Below are positions 7,743 to 15,356 of a stretch of 21,809 nucleotides of DNA, one piece after another (position 1 is the first letter of the stretch; each line of letters opens with the position of its first letter). The translations under genes and the position numbers were made by a program. This DNA is from Firmicutes bacterium CAG:534 (GTDB taxonomy: Bacteria > Bacillota > Clostridia > Lachnospirales > Lachnospiraceae), in the NCBI GenBank assembly GCA_000436115.1, contig FR894524.1, forward strand, positions 50,246 to 72,054, in the 5' to 3' direction. The notes under the pieces were generated by a model. The model worked only from the letters and a program-made list of their open reading frames with translations, made no database searches and had not been told where the DNA came from.

Positions 7743-9428
7743 TTACAGAACCAGGATCCAATCCGGCAGCCAGCGGAGGCGCAGCCCCCATTCCTTGTAA
7801 ATGGGAAAGCCGGATACAACAGGATAGAACAGGAAGAAACAGATGATGGCGATCACCAGATATGTGGTGATCGCTTTTTTGCCCCATACAAAATGTTCCT
7901 TGATGTCAGCCATGGTATAACCCATCATCAGGATCACAAACAAAATAGCGGGGAAGTAGTGGTAAATAAAGGTGATACGGCTGACGGACATCCAGGGAAC
8001 ATACTGGGCAAGATAAGCAATACACAGAAAGCCTGCTTTTTTGTCCTTTTTAAAGATCCAGCGGAAGAAAACATAGAGAACACAGGGAATGCCAAACCAC
8101 CAGATTGCAGGATTTCCCATACAGCTTACAGCGCTGACGTCAGTAGCGTTTACAGCATCATTTGCATCCAGAAGAGGCATCCAGATCACCGGCCACTCAT
8201 AGAACGGAGAACTGTAGTAATGCTCGGCAACCAAAGTGGAGTGATAATGGAACATATACTGTGTCCCGGAAATGACCTTGTCAAGCAGGTTTTTGTAGGG
8301 GGTGTAGCCTACAACCGGAATAAAGCAGAGCGTATATACGATCAAAGGAATGGCAATGAAAAAGACACAGCAAAAACCAAGCAGTCTGGTCCACTGCTTC
8401 TTTGGAAAATTCATAAGGGTATACCATACAAACAGGATGCCAAGTCCAAGGCCGGCATAAACACCGGTCCATTTGGTTGCAATGCCAAAGGCCATGTTGA
8501 TCCCGCAGAGGGCAAGAGGGGTGTAAACGCTTGAGGGAGGAAAGGAATCCGTCAGGGCGTTTCTGCTTTTTCGGTAAGCCTGGTCGACTGTAAAATACTG
8601 GTATAAATAATAGTACATCAGCAAAATAAAGAAAGCGGCAAAAATATCAATGGTTGCAATCCTGGAAAGCGTAAAATGCATACAGTCAAAAACCAGTAAG
8701 GCAGCTGTTGCCGTTGCAAGATAGGTGTTTTTCAGCAGTTTTTTGGCAAACAGATACATGACCGGAATGATCAGAATGCCAAAGAAAGCAGACATAAAAC
8801 GCCAGCCAAAGGGAGTCATGCCAAAGCCCAAAATGCCCATTGAGATCAGAATTTTACCAAGGTGGGGATGGGTGGTTTCGTAGGTGGTAAGGCCGTGCAG
8901 AAATTCATAGGCAGTCCTGCCATGGTAGACTTCGTCAAACATGGTCCCTGTCATGTAGGTTTTCACAGAGGGAAACATCTCCTGTTCGTCAAAAAGCTCC
9001 GGATAGGTATCGGCATTGACGGGAAGAAGGATGGAGCCGTCGGCACCCTGAACCACAAGTTCGTTTAAAACGGCGGTATCATCGGTACATACAATGCCCA
9101 GATAGCGCAGATTATAGTTAATATCAATTTTATTCCATGCAAAAACAGATCCGGCAGAGGCTTCGCCGTTAAATACCTCCCATTGTCCCGTTACTTCATT
9201 AAAAGCAGAAATGGAAAAGTGACGGGTATCCAGATTTCCAAGAAAAATAGAAATGGAAGAAACGTCAAGATAATCGCCCAGATCAAGGACAATGTCCCGG
9301 TTGTTTTCATCAGCAGTGTAAGCGGACTGCGGAGCATAGGTGTTTCCAAGACGGAAAAACACCAGGATCGTAAAGATCAGCATCAGAGCTGAGAGACAAT
9401 AATAATCTTTTTTGGTCATGGTAGTCAT
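7743..9428 (-). CDS. PMT-family (GT39) protein O-mannosyltransferase
   Basis: Predicted to move mannose from polyprenyl-phosphate-mannose to Ser/Thr of exported proteins at the outer face of the membrane. The 561-residue protein starts with one membrane helix (about 12-28). An outer domain of about 100 residues follows, then the hallmark loop: the DE pair at 165-166 (TMFDEVYHGRTAYEFLHG) and THPHLGK, where the family usually has HPPLGK. About nine more helices follow, with FDCMHFTLSRIATID typical of COG1928. The loop between helix 1 and the DE pair (about 33-135) is strand-rich (DIVLDLGDYLDVSSISIFLG, LRYLGIVCTDD) and resembles an F5/8-type jelly roll. The start has a good ribosome site (AAGGGGAGA, minus strand); M4 is an alternative. 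The gene is monocistronic, convergent with the Gpi18-like gene and divergent from enolase. Confidence 0.88.
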   Translation of the reverse strand: MTTMTKKDYYCLSALMLIFTILVFFRLGNTYAPQSAYTADENNRDIVLDLGDYLDVSSISIFLGNLDTRHFSISAFNEVTGQWEVFNGEASAGSVFAWNKIDINYNLRYLGIVCTDDTAVLNELVVQGADGSILLPVNADTYPELFDEQEMFPSVKTYMTGTMFDEVYHGRTAYEFLHGLTTYETTHPHLGKILISMGILGFGMTPFGWRFMSAFFGILIIPVMYLFAKKLLKNTYLATATAALLVFDCMHFTLSRIATIDIFAAFFILLMYYYLYQYFTVDQAYRKSRNALTDSFPPSSVYTPLALCGINMAFGIATKWTGVYAGLGLGILFVWYTLMNFPKKQWTRLLGFCCVFFIAIPLIVYTLCFIPVVGYTPYKNLLDKVISGTQYMFHYHSTLVAEHYYSSPFYEWPVIWMPLLDANDAVNATDVSAVSCMGNPAIWWFGIPCVLYVFFRWIFKKDKKAGFLCIAYLAQYVPWMSVSRITFIYHYFPAILFVILMMGYTMADIKEHFVWGKKAITTYLVIAIICFFLFYPVVSGFPIYKEWGLRLRWLPDWILVL

Positions 9429-9442
9429 AAATCTCCCCTTTC

Positions 9443-9460
9443 ATCCCCTTCTTCGGGGAT
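9443..9460 (-). promoter_or_regulatory. Perfect hairpin at the predicted 5' end of the PMT mRNA
   Basis: ATCCCC (9443-9448) and GGGGAT (9455-9460) form a perfect 6-bp stem with a 6-base loop. With the minus-strand -10 box at 9467-9472, transcription would begin near 9460, so the hairpin would occupy the very start of the transcript and end just before the ribosome site. It could stabilise the mRNA or be an operator; neither is shown. Confidence 0.5.
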
Positions 9461-9466
9461 AAAAAC

Positions 9467-9495
9467 AGTATAGCAATTTCTAAAAACGGACACAA
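9467..9495 (-). promoter_or_regulatory. Probable promoter of the PMT gene
   Basis: Read on the minus strand: TTGTGT (9495-9490), a 17-base spacer and TATACT (9472-9467). It sits in the 97-base divergent region between the PMT gene and enolase. I see no equally good plus-strand promoter for enolase in the same stretch. Confidence 0.6.
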
Positions 9496-9525
9496 TAGTG
9501 AAAAACAAGGAAAGAGGAGAAAACT

Positions 9526-10845
9526 TTGAAAACATATTTACAGATCACAAATTTACACGGAAGAGAAATCCTGGATTCCAGGGGAAATCCAACTGTAGAA
9601 GCAGAAGCGGTCCTGACGGACACCATAACAGGAAGAAGATATTCTGGAATGGCGGCGGTTCCGTCAGGGGCCAGTACAGGCAGATTTGAGGCAGTGGAGC
9701 TGCGGGATGGAGAGACCAGATATTTCGGACTTGGGGTGAAAAAGGCAGTAAACAACATTAACACCAAGATCCGGGATGCAGTCTGCGGAAAAAACGGCTT
9801 AAACCAGGTGGAAATTGACAGGATCCTGATGGAGACAGATGGAACTGACAACAAAGGAAATCTGGGGGCCAATGCAACCCTGGCCGTATCCATGGCAGTT
9901 GCAAGAGCGGCTGCAAACGCTTTAAATATTCCGCTGTATCAGTATCTGGGCGGGGCTTATACCAGGCTGATGCCTGTCCCTATGATGAATATTTTAAACG
10001 GAGGCCGGCATGCGGCGAATACGGTAGATTTTCAGGAGTTTATGATCATGCCGGTACAGGCGGAAAGCTTTGCGGACGGACTCAGGATCTGTGCGGAGAT
10101 CTATCATTTCCTGAAAAAGATCTTAGAGGAAAAGCACCTGACCACCAGTGTGGGGGACGAGGGAGGTTTTGCCCCCGATCTGCCGGATGCAAGGGCGGTG
10201 CTTGATCTGATCGTGGAGGCTGTGGAAAAAAGCAAATATTTACCAGGAAGCGATATTAAAATAGCCCTTGACGTAGCTTCCAGTGAATTATACAATGAAA
10301 AAACAGGCATGTACCATTTCCCCGGAGAAAGCAGACAAAAGGGCGAGGAAGTGGTTCGTGATACTTCAGAAATGATTTCCTATTATGAGAAGCTGATCTC
10401 GGAATATCCTATCCTTTCCATTGAAGATGGTCTTGCGGAGGATGACTGGGACGGCTGGAAGGCGCTGACAGAGCGGCTGGGCAAAAGCGTTCAGCTTGTG
10501 GGGGACGATCTGTTCGTCACCAATACCAAGCGCCTGGACGCAGGGATCAAGCTGCAGGTGGCAAACGCAATTCTGATCAAGGTAAACCAGATCGGTACCA
10601 TATCCGAAACCATGGAAGCCATTGAAATGGCGCAAAAAAATGGATATAAAACGGTGATCTCCCACAGATCGGGGGAGACAGAGGATACCTTTATTGCAGA
10701 TCTGGCCGTGGCAGTGAATGCGGGGCAGATCAAGACGGGAGCGCCTTGCAGAAGCGACCGTGTGGCAAAGTATAACAGACTTCTCAGGATAGAAGAGGAA
10801 TTAGGATCTGTGGCGGCTTATAAGGAGCCCTTCAATAAGATCTGA
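9526..10845 (+). CDS. eno: Enolase
   Basis: Glycolytic enzyme converting 2-phosphoglycerate to phosphoenolpyruvate; cytoplasmic. The length of 439 residues is close to the usual 430. All key residues are visible: DSRGNPT near the N-terminus, the GASTG loop, E212 in GDEGGFAPD, metal ligands D249 (LDVASSE), E300 (SIEDGL) and the D327/D328 pair (GDDLF), catalytic K352 (IKVNQIGT), SHRSGETED at 379-387 and K403 (IKTG). The start is TTG at 9526. It follows a strong ribosome site GAGGAG (9514-9519) at 6 bases and gives the expected N-terminus MKTYLQITNLHGREILDSRG, and there is no suitable upstream ATG. A TTG start for such a highly expressed enzyme is unusual. No terminator is seen before the lysozyme gene 40 bases downstream. 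Confidence 0.97.
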   Translation: MKTYLQITNLHGREILDSRGNPTVEAEAVLTDTITGRRYSGMAAVPSGASTGRFEAVELRDGETRYFGLGVKKAVNNINTKIRDAVCGKNGLNQVEIDRILMETDGTDNKGNLGANATLAVSMAVARAAANALNIPLYQYLGGAYTRLMPVPMMNILNGGRHAANTVDFQEFMIMPVQAESFADGLRICAEIYHFLKKILEEKHLTTSVGDEGGFAPDLPDARAVLDLIVEAVEKSKYLPGSDIKIALDVASSELYNEKTGMYHFPGESRQKGEEVVRDTSEMISYYEKLISEYPILSIEDGLAEDDWDGWKALTERLGKSVQLVGDDLFVTNTKRLDAGIKLQVANAILIKVNQIGTISETMEAIEMAQKNGYKTVISHRSGETEDTFIADLAVAVNAGQIKTGAPCRSDRVAKYNRLLRIEEELGSVAAYKEPFNKI

Positions 10846-10885
10846 AAGAATAAAAAACACAGGATAAGAGGGGGATTTGCAAAAG

Positions 10886-12301
10886 ATGATGAAGAAGATC
10901 GGTTTATGGGCAAAAAGAGCAGTGGCATTTGTTACGGCATCTGCTCTTCTTTGTTTGTTCCCAGTACAGGATACACAGGCTGTAGCCCCAAGCGGAGCCA
11001 TCGCAAGAGGAATTGATGTATCCAAGCATAACGGAGCGGTCAGCTGGGGACAGGTGGCTGCATCCGGAATCAACTTTACATTTATTAAGGTGGGCAGTAC
11101 CAAAAGCGGTATGGATCCGCAGTTTACTGCAAACATTACAGGAGCGCAGGCTGCCGGCATTAAGACGGGAATTTACCTGTATTCTTATGCGGTTACGCCG
11201 GAGCAGGCCGTGGAAGAAGCAAACCTGGTGCTGCAATGGATCGCGCCTTACACCGTTAATTACCCTATTGTATTTGACCTGGAGGACAAGTGCCATAAAA
11301 ATCTTTCCGACCAGCAGTTGATTGATATTACCAATGCTTTCTGCACTACCATTGATGCGGCAGGGTATTATCCCATGATCTACTCCTACAAAAATTTCTT
11401 TACCAGTAAGCTCAGTATTGTAGGCTGGGACAAATGGGTGGCGCAGTATGCCTCTGCCTGTGACTACAATAATAATGTGTGCTTCTGGCAGTATTCCAGC
11501 CATGGAAGTGTAAACGGCGTAGGCACCAGGGTGGATGTGAATTACCAATATAAGGATTACAGCAAGCTGATCATTCAGGAAGGCTTTATCGGGCATAATG
11601 ACAATGTAAGGTTTTATCAGAACTGGCGTATGCAGACCGGCTGGATCAATTATAATGACACAAGATATTATCTGGACGGGGCCGGAAACCTGGTAAGCGG
11701 ATGGTTTACGGATGCGTCCGGCACCTATTATCTTTCTCCTGCAGATGGCAGCATTGCCAGAGGACAGTGCGTGGTAGACGGGGCCGATTATTACTTTACG
11801 GCTGAAGGGGTAAAGATGACAGGCTGGGTTACCCTTGGAGAACAGAAATTTTATTATGAACCGGCAAATGGGGGAGTGATGTCAAGAGGCTGGTACAGCG
11901 ACGCTGCCGGCAGGTTTTACTTCCTGGATCTTACGGACGGACATATGCTGACCGGGGATCAGGTCATTGACGGAAGCAAATATCTTTTTACTCCGGAAGG
12001 GGTCAGAATGACCGGCATGGTAGCCAGGGAGGATGGGAGCTATTACTATGATCCCGCTACGGGAGCAATGCTGACCGGCTGGTTTGATGCAGACAATAAG
12101 ACTTACTATGCAGATCCTCAGGGACATATTGTGACCGGAGTCTATGAAATTGAAAAGCAGCCCTATTACTTTGATGCTGCAGGTGCATTAGTACGCAGCG
12201 GAGAAGTGGAGCTGGAGGGCACTCTGTACACAACCACCCAGGAGGGTATTCTGGTACAGGTTGAGGCGGCTATGGCCGGTGAAGAAGAAAAAACACAATA
12301 A
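10886..12301 (+). CDS. Secreted GH25 lysozyme with choline-binding repeats
   Basis: Cell-wall muramidase, probably an autolysin or a remodelling enzyme. It is 471 residues from the ATG at 10886. A signal peptide covers about 1-32 (basic start, hydrophobic core, DTQA before VAPSG). The GH25 domain (about 40-235) shows RGIDVSKHNG with D44, the central VFDLED with D131, E133 and D134, and WQYSSHG near its end. The C-terminal half (about 240-445) holds roughly nine or ten degenerate CW repeats with aromatic-Gly patterns such as GWFTDASGTYYL and KMTGWV, the type that binds choline on teichoic acids. Some long relatives bind glucan instead. The open frame begins at a TTG at 10877, but AGAGGGGG (10867-10874) is too close to it, so the ATG is preferred. 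Cotranscription with eno is possible. Confidence 0.92.
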   Translation: MMKKIGLWAKRAVAFVTASALLCLFPVQDTQAVAPSGAIARGIDVSKHNGAVSWGQVAASGINFTFIKVGSTKSGMDPQFTANITGAQAAGIKTGIYLYSYAVTPEQAVEEANLVLQWIAPYTVNYPIVFDLEDKCHKNLSDQQLIDITNAFCTTIDAAGYYPMIYSYKNFFTSKLSIVGWDKWVAQYASACDYNNNVCFWQYSSHGSVNGVGTRVDVNYQYKDYSKLIIQEGFIGHNDNVRFYQNWRMQTGWINYNDTRYYLDGAGNLVSGWFTDASGTYYLSPADGSIARGQCVVDGADYYFTAEGVKMTGWVTLGEQKFYYEPANGGVMSRGWYSDAAGRFYFLDLTDGHMLTGDQVIDGSKYLFTPEGVRMTGMVAREDGSYYYDPATGAMLTGWFDADNKTYYADPQGHIVTGVYEIEKQPYYFDAAGALVRSGEVELEGTLYTTTQEGILVQVEAAMAGEEEKTQ

Positions 12302-12306
12302 AATAC

Positions 12307-12335
12307 TTGAAATCTCATGCCGGGTATGTTAAACT
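12307..12335 (+). promoter_or_regulatory. Probable secG promoter
   Basis: TTGAAA (12307-12312), a 17-base spacer and TAAACT (12330-12335), lying 29 bases before the secG start codon. The lysozyme gene has no terminator of its own before it, so some upstream read-through may also reach secG. Confidence 0.6.
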
Positions 12336-12364
12336 TGGTTGTGCTTGGCATTAGGAGGTAAAAT

Positions 12365-12604
12365 ATGGAAGCGTTAAGAATCGTTGTTCAGATTATTTTT
12401 ATTATATTATGTATTGCACTGACAGTGCTGGTATTGATGCAGGAAGGCAAATCTGCAGGTCTTGGAGCAATCAGCGGAGCCGCTGAAACATACTGGGGGA
12501 AAAACAAGGGAAGATCCATGGAAGGAAAACTTGTTAAGATCACCGAGTATCTGGCGATCGGCTTTATGCTCTTATCTGTGATATTAAATCTGAATGTATT
12601 TTAG
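12365..12604 (+). CDS. secG: Preprotein translocase subunit SecG
   Basis: Small accessory subunit of the SecYEG channel that aids SecA-driven protein export. The 79-residue protein has the family layout: a first helix (about 5-25), the loop VLMQEGKSAGLGAISGAAETYWGKNKGRS with the conserved GLG and small-residue run, and a second helix (about 56-76). Length is typical for Firmicutes. Ribosome site AGGAGGT (12353-12359) stands 5 bases before the ATG. It heads the secG-rnr-smpB-ssrA order known from Bacillus and Clostridia, which supports the call. Confidence 0.96.
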   Translation: MEALRIVVQIIFIILCIALTVLVLMQEGKSAGLGAISGAAETYWGKNKGRSMEGKLVKITEYLAIGFMLLSVILNLNVF

Positions 12605-12609
12605 GATTT

Positions 12610-12637
12610 AAGGCATTCCGTAAGGAATGCCTTTTTT
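12610..12637 (+). terminator. Strong terminator after secG, touching the rnr start
   Basis: AAGGCATTCC (12610-12619) and GGAATGCCTT (12624-12633) form a perfect 10-bp stem with a GTAA tetraloop and a run of six Ts (12632-12637). It ends 5 bases before the first ATG of rnr, so it lies where that gene's leader and ribosome site should be. Confidence 0.93.
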
Positions 12638-12642
12638 GATCT

Positions 12643-14811
12643 ATGCTGGGAAATGGAAAACAGGAAATGCGTGAAAAAAGAAAAAAACTGATCTGTGAGC
12701 TTGTGGAGGATCCCCTTTATGCGCCCATGAAGGCAAAGCAGCTTGCTGTTTTGATGCAGGTGGAGCCGGAACAGAGGGAAGAGTTTAACAGCATTCTCAC
12801 AGAGCTTGTAAATGAAGGAAAATTAATGCTCACCAAGCGTGGGAAATATTGTAAAGGGGATGGAACGGCTCATCAGCTTACGGGAACCTTTATCAGCAAT
12901 GCCAAGGGCTTTGGTTTTGTGGAAGTGGAGGGCAGGCAGGAGGATCTTTTTATCCCTGAGGGGGAAACAAAGGGAGCCTTTCATGGAGACCTTGTGTCCG
13001 TAGAGCTTCTGTCTAAGGAAGCGCTGCATGGAAAGCGGCAGGAAGCCAAAGTGACTGAAATTTTGTCCCATGGGATCAAAAGGCTGGTAGGCACCTTTGA
13101 CAAGGCAAAGAATTATGGCTTTGTGATCCCGGATCTGGACAAGATCCCATCCGATATTTTTGTGCCTGGAGAATGGTCTATGGGAGCGGTCACCGGGCAT
13201 AAAGTAGTAGTAGAGCTTACAGATTATGGCGGCGGGAGCAGGAAAAGCCCGGAGGGAAGGATCGTGGAGATCTTAGGCCATGTAAACGATCCTGGGGTGG
13301 ATATCCTTTCGATCGTGAAAGGCTTTGACCTGCCTGTAGAATTTTCGGAAAAGGTGTTAAACCAGGCGGTGCGTGTAGCCGGAGAAGTAAGTGAAAATGA
13401 CAGGGCCGGACGCAGGGATTTAAGACAGGTACAGATGGTCACCATAGATGGAGAAGATGCAAAGGATCTGGATGATGCGGTGAGCCTTACCAAGGAGGGA
13501 GACCTATACCAGCTCGGCGTCCATATTGCAGATGTGGCCAATTATGTGCAGGAAAATTCTGCGCTGGATCATGAGGCAAAAAAAAGGGGAACCAGCGTTT
13601 ATCTTGTAGACAGGGTGATCCCCATGCTGCCCCATACGCTTTCAAATGGGATATGCTCTTTGAACATGGGGGAGGAAAGACTGGCTTTATCCTGCCTTAT
13701 GACCATTGACCAAAAGGGAACGGTGGTAAATTATGAGATTACAGAGAGCGTGATCCGGGTAGATCAGAGAATGTCATACAATGAGGTAAATCAGATCCTT
13801 ATGGGAGATCAGGAGGTAGCAAACCGGTATGAAAAGCTGACGCCCATGTTTTTCCTGATGAAAAAACTGGCAGATCTTCTGCGCAGCAAGCGAAAAAAAC
13901 GGGGCTCGGTAGACTTTGATTTCCCGGAAAGCAAAATCCTTCTGGATAAAGAGGGAAGGCCCATAAAGATCATGCCTTATGAAAGAAATGCGGCGACCAA
14001 CATCATTGAGGATTTCATGCTTCTTGCAAATGAAACCGTAGCACAGCATTTTTACTGGATGGAAGTTCCCTTTGTATACCGTACCCACGATAAGCCGGAT
14101 CCAGATAAGATCATGCAGCTTGCGGCTTTTATCAATAATTTCGGATATCATATTAAGGTGAAAAGCGGAGAAAATGAGGTTCATCCCAAGGAGATCCAAA
14201 AGCTCCTGGCAGAAATAGAGGGAAGACCCCAGGAGGCTCTTATCAGCAGACTGGCGCTGCGCAGTATGAAGAGAGCGAGATACAGCACAGAATGTACCGG
14301 GCATTTCGGCCTCGCCTGTCAGTATTACTGTCACTTTACTTCTCCCATCAGAAGATATCCGGATCTGCAGATCCACCGGATCATCAAGGAGCAGCTAAGA
14401 GGCAGACTGAAGGAAGAAAGGATCCAGCATTATCAGGAGATCCTTACAGAGGTGGCAAAGCATTCTTCTGAAATGGAAAGACGGGCAGATGATGCGGAGC
14501 GCGAGACAGAAAAGCTTAAGAAGGTACAATACATGAAGTCCAGGATCGGACAGAGCTTTGAAGGAGTGATTTCCGGTGTGACGGCCTGGGGAATTTATGT
14601 GGAGCTGCCTAATACGGTAGAGGGAATGATCCATGTATCCCGGCTGTATGGGGATTTTTATTTTTACAGGGAAGAAACCTATGAGATGGTAGGAAGAGAT
14701 ACAGGAAAATGCTTTAAGCTGGGACAAAAAGTAAAAATAGTGGTAGATGGTGTGGATGAACTGCAAAAGAGCATTGATTTTGTCCTGGCGCCGGAGGAAG
14801 AAGATCAGTAG
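12643..14811 (+). CDS. rnr: Ribonuclease R
   Basis: Processive 3'-5' exoribonuclease that degrades structured RNA and, with SmpB and tmRNA, non-stop mRNA. It is 722 residues, slightly short of Bacillus and E. coli enzymes. Order seen: winged-helix N-terminus (about 9-60), cold-shock domain 1 (NAKGFGFVEV), cold-shock domain 2 (KNYGFVIPDL), RNB domain with D269, D275, D277 and D278 matching the four catalytic aspartates of the RNase II family, then HFTSPIRRYPDLQIHR, and an S1 domain (about 633-715; VTAWGIYVELP). The long basic tail of some RNase R proteins is missing. The start is uncertain: ATG 12643 has no ribosome site because the secG terminator precedes it. M9 (ATG 12667) has only a poorly placed AGGAA. 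The next gene, smpB, follows without a terminator. Confidence 0.94.
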   Translation: MLGNGKQEMREKRKKLICELVEDPLYAPMKAKQLAVLMQVEPEQREEFNSILTELVNEGKLMLTKRGKYCKGDGTAHQLTGTFISNAKGFGFVEVEGRQEDLFIPEGETKGAFHGDLVSVELLSKEALHGKRQEAKVTEILSHGIKRLVGTFDKAKNYGFVIPDLDKIPSDIFVPGEWSMGAVTGHKVVVELTDYGGGSRKSPEGRIVEILGHVNDPGVDILSIVKGFDLPVEFSEKVLNQAVRVAGEVSENDRAGRRDLRQVQMVTIDGEDAKDLDDAVSLTKEGDLYQLGVHIADVANYVQENSALDHEAKKRGTSVYLVDRVIPMLPHTLSNGICSLNMGEERLALSCLMTIDQKGTVVNYEITESVIRVDQRMSYNEVNQILMGDQEVANRYEKLTPMFFLMKKLADLLRSKRKKRGSVDFDFPESKILLDKEGRPIKIMPYERNAATNIIEDFMLLANETVAQHFYWMEVPFVYRTHDKPDPDKIMQLAAFINNFGYHIKVKSGENEVHPKEIQKLLAEIEGRPQEALISRLALRSMKRARYSTECTGHFGLACQYYCHFTSPIRRYPDLQIHRIIKEQLRGRLKEERIQHYQEILTEVAKHSSEMERRADDAERETEKLKKVQYMKSRIGQSFEGVISGVTAWGIYVELPNTVEGMIHVSRLYGDFYFYREETYEMVGRDTGKCFKLGQKVKIVVDGVDELQKSIDFVLAPEEEDQ

Positions 14812-14842
14812 AAAATGAGTCTGCTCGGAAATGAGGGTTAAA

Positions 14843-15310
14843 ATGGCAAAGGAAGCAATGAAGCTGGTAGCAAACAATAAGAAGGCCTATCATGACTTTT
14901 TCATAGAGGAAAAGTATGAGGCGGGGCTGGTTCTTCACGGAACAGAGGTGAAGAGTCTGCGCATGGGAAAGTGCAGCATCAAGGAAGCGTTTATCCGGAT
15001 CGAAAACGGAGAGGTGTATATATACGGCATGCATATCAGTCCTTATGAAAAAGGGAATATTTTTAACAAGGATCCGCTCCGGGTGAGAAAGCTTCTGCTG
15101 CACAGACAGGAGATCCGCAAGCTCATAGGAAACAGCTCCGAAAAAGGCTATACCATCGTTCCGCTGCAGGTATATTTTAAAGATGGGCGGGCAAAAATAG
15201 AGATCGGTCTTGCCAAAGGAAAGAAGCTTTATGATAAGCGTCAGGACATTGCAAAGAAGGATCAGAAAAGGGAAGCCGAAAAAGAACTGAAGGTCAGGCT
15301 ACGGGCTTAG
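14843..15310 (+). CDS. smpB: SsrA-binding protein SmpB
   Basis: Binds the tRNA-like end of tmRNA and brings it to stalled ribosomes for trans-translation. The 155-residue length is standard. Conserved segments visible: NNKKAYHDFFIEEKYEAGL, GTEVKSLRMGK, IYGMHISPYEKGN and the basic tail KGKKLYDKRQDIAKKDQKRE, which enters the mRNA channel on the ribosome. An in-frame ATG lies at 14831, but GAGGG (14833-14837) overlaps it and fits the ATG at 14843 with 5-base spacing. That start also gives the usual MAKEAMKLVANNKKAYHD N-terminus. It follows rnr by 31 bases and is followed 46 bases later by its RNA partner. Confidence 0.97.
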   Translation: MAKEAMKLVANNKKAYHDFFIEEKYEAGLVLHGTEVKSLRMGKCSIKEAFIRIENGEVYIYGMHISPYEKGNIFNKDPLRVRKLLLHRQEIRKLIGNSSEKGYTIVPLQVYFKDGRAKIEIGLAKGKKLYDKRQDIAKKDQKREAEKELKVRLRA

Positions 15311-15315
15311 AATGC

Positions 15316-15344
15316 TTGCTTTTTAAAGGAAAACTATTTATAAT
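15316..15344 (+). promoter_or_regulatory. ssrA promoter
   Basis: TTGCTT (15316-15321), a 17-base spacer and a consensus TATAAT (15339-15344). The predicted start near 15351 is a few bases upstream of the mature tmRNA 5' end at 15357, consistent with short 5' trimming by RNase P. Confidence 0.8.
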
Positions 15345-15356
15345 AGATAATCATAA

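Noticed and set aside
7737..7752. GGTTC/GAACC hairpin between the convergent genes as a two-way terminator
   Set aside because: The stem is only 5 bp, overlaps the PMT stop codon and has no T run on either strand.
11600..12230. Repeat array or CRISPR-like structure in the lysozyme gene
   Set aside because: The periodicity is at protein level (degenerate choline-binding repeats of about 20 residues); the DNA copies are not identical and there are no spacers.
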